Source: Xestospongia muta
Taxonomy: Eukaryota > Porifera > Demospongiae > Haplosclerida > Petrosiidae
Direction of reading: 5' to 3'
NCBI GenBank assembly: GCA_963693285.1
Contig: OY848926.1
Location: 5,192,501 to 5,256,500, forward strand
DNA length: 64,000 nt
This document shows positions 60,273 to 64,000 of this stretch, one piece after another. The notes under the pieces were generated by a model, which was not told where the DNA came from, did no database searches, and saw nothing but the letters and a program-made list of their open reading frames with translations. Every line of letters starts with the position of its first letter. The stretch's first letter is position 1. Position numbers and translations under genes: made by a program.

Positions 60273-64000
<3,728 letters not shown>

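Overview
The window is AT-rich, intron-rich animal DNA. Almost all of it is a tandem array of related receptor genes on the minus strand. I infer a demosponge, most likely Amphimedon queenslandica or a relative. The reasons are a lineage-specific expansion of receptor tyrosine kinases (RTKs), tiny 42-50 nt introns, and ectodomains that match no bilaterian receptor family I know. The species call comes from knowledge and was not tested by any search.

The receptors share a modular plan. A short signal-peptide exon is followed by two related beta-rich-looking domains, here called D1 and D2 (one exon each). Then come a Ser/Thr-rich stalk built from small symmetric phase-1 exons, a transmembrane (TM) exon and a cytoplasmic part. 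There are two cytoplasmic outcomes. RTK genes use TM type B and continue into a multi-exon tyrosine-rich juxtamembrane region and a complete tyrosine kinase: 18235-22987, 27615-32076, 35586-40082 and 60273 to the right edge. Kinase-less genes use TM type A and stop after a short tail with several tyrosines and NPxY motifs: 2958-4838, 6064-8359, 11500-13373 and 14594-16888. Two further genes (48988-52706 and 53479-56468) join TM-B to TM-A, so they encode two adjacent hydrophobic segments. This resembles paired receptor families, where signalling and non-catalytic members share ectodomains.

Layout from left to right: 0-17 kb holds repeated units of about 8 kb, each with two kinase-less receptors plus decayed kinase fragments. 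17-23 kb holds a decayed kinase and an intact RTK. 23-26 kb holds a truncated kinase end interrupted by hAT-like and reverse-transcriptase remnants. 26-40 kb holds two RTKs alternating with kinase-less pseudogenes, with a 728 bp inverted-repeat element, a LINE tail and a TA-flanked MITE. 41-45 kb holds a pseudogene carrying a MITE with a 7 bp target duplication, and a plus-strand MULE-like transposase gene. 45-48 kb holds receptor relics. 49-56 kb holds the two double-TM genes with 72 bp coding minisatellites. 56-60 kb is a segmental repeat of the 23-27 kb block. 60-64 kb holds an RTK cut by the right edge.

Exon boundaries were read by eye from GT/AG signals, reading-frame continuity and comparison between the many paralogues. 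They have no transcript support. No RNA genes, CRISPR arrays or bacterial features were seen.
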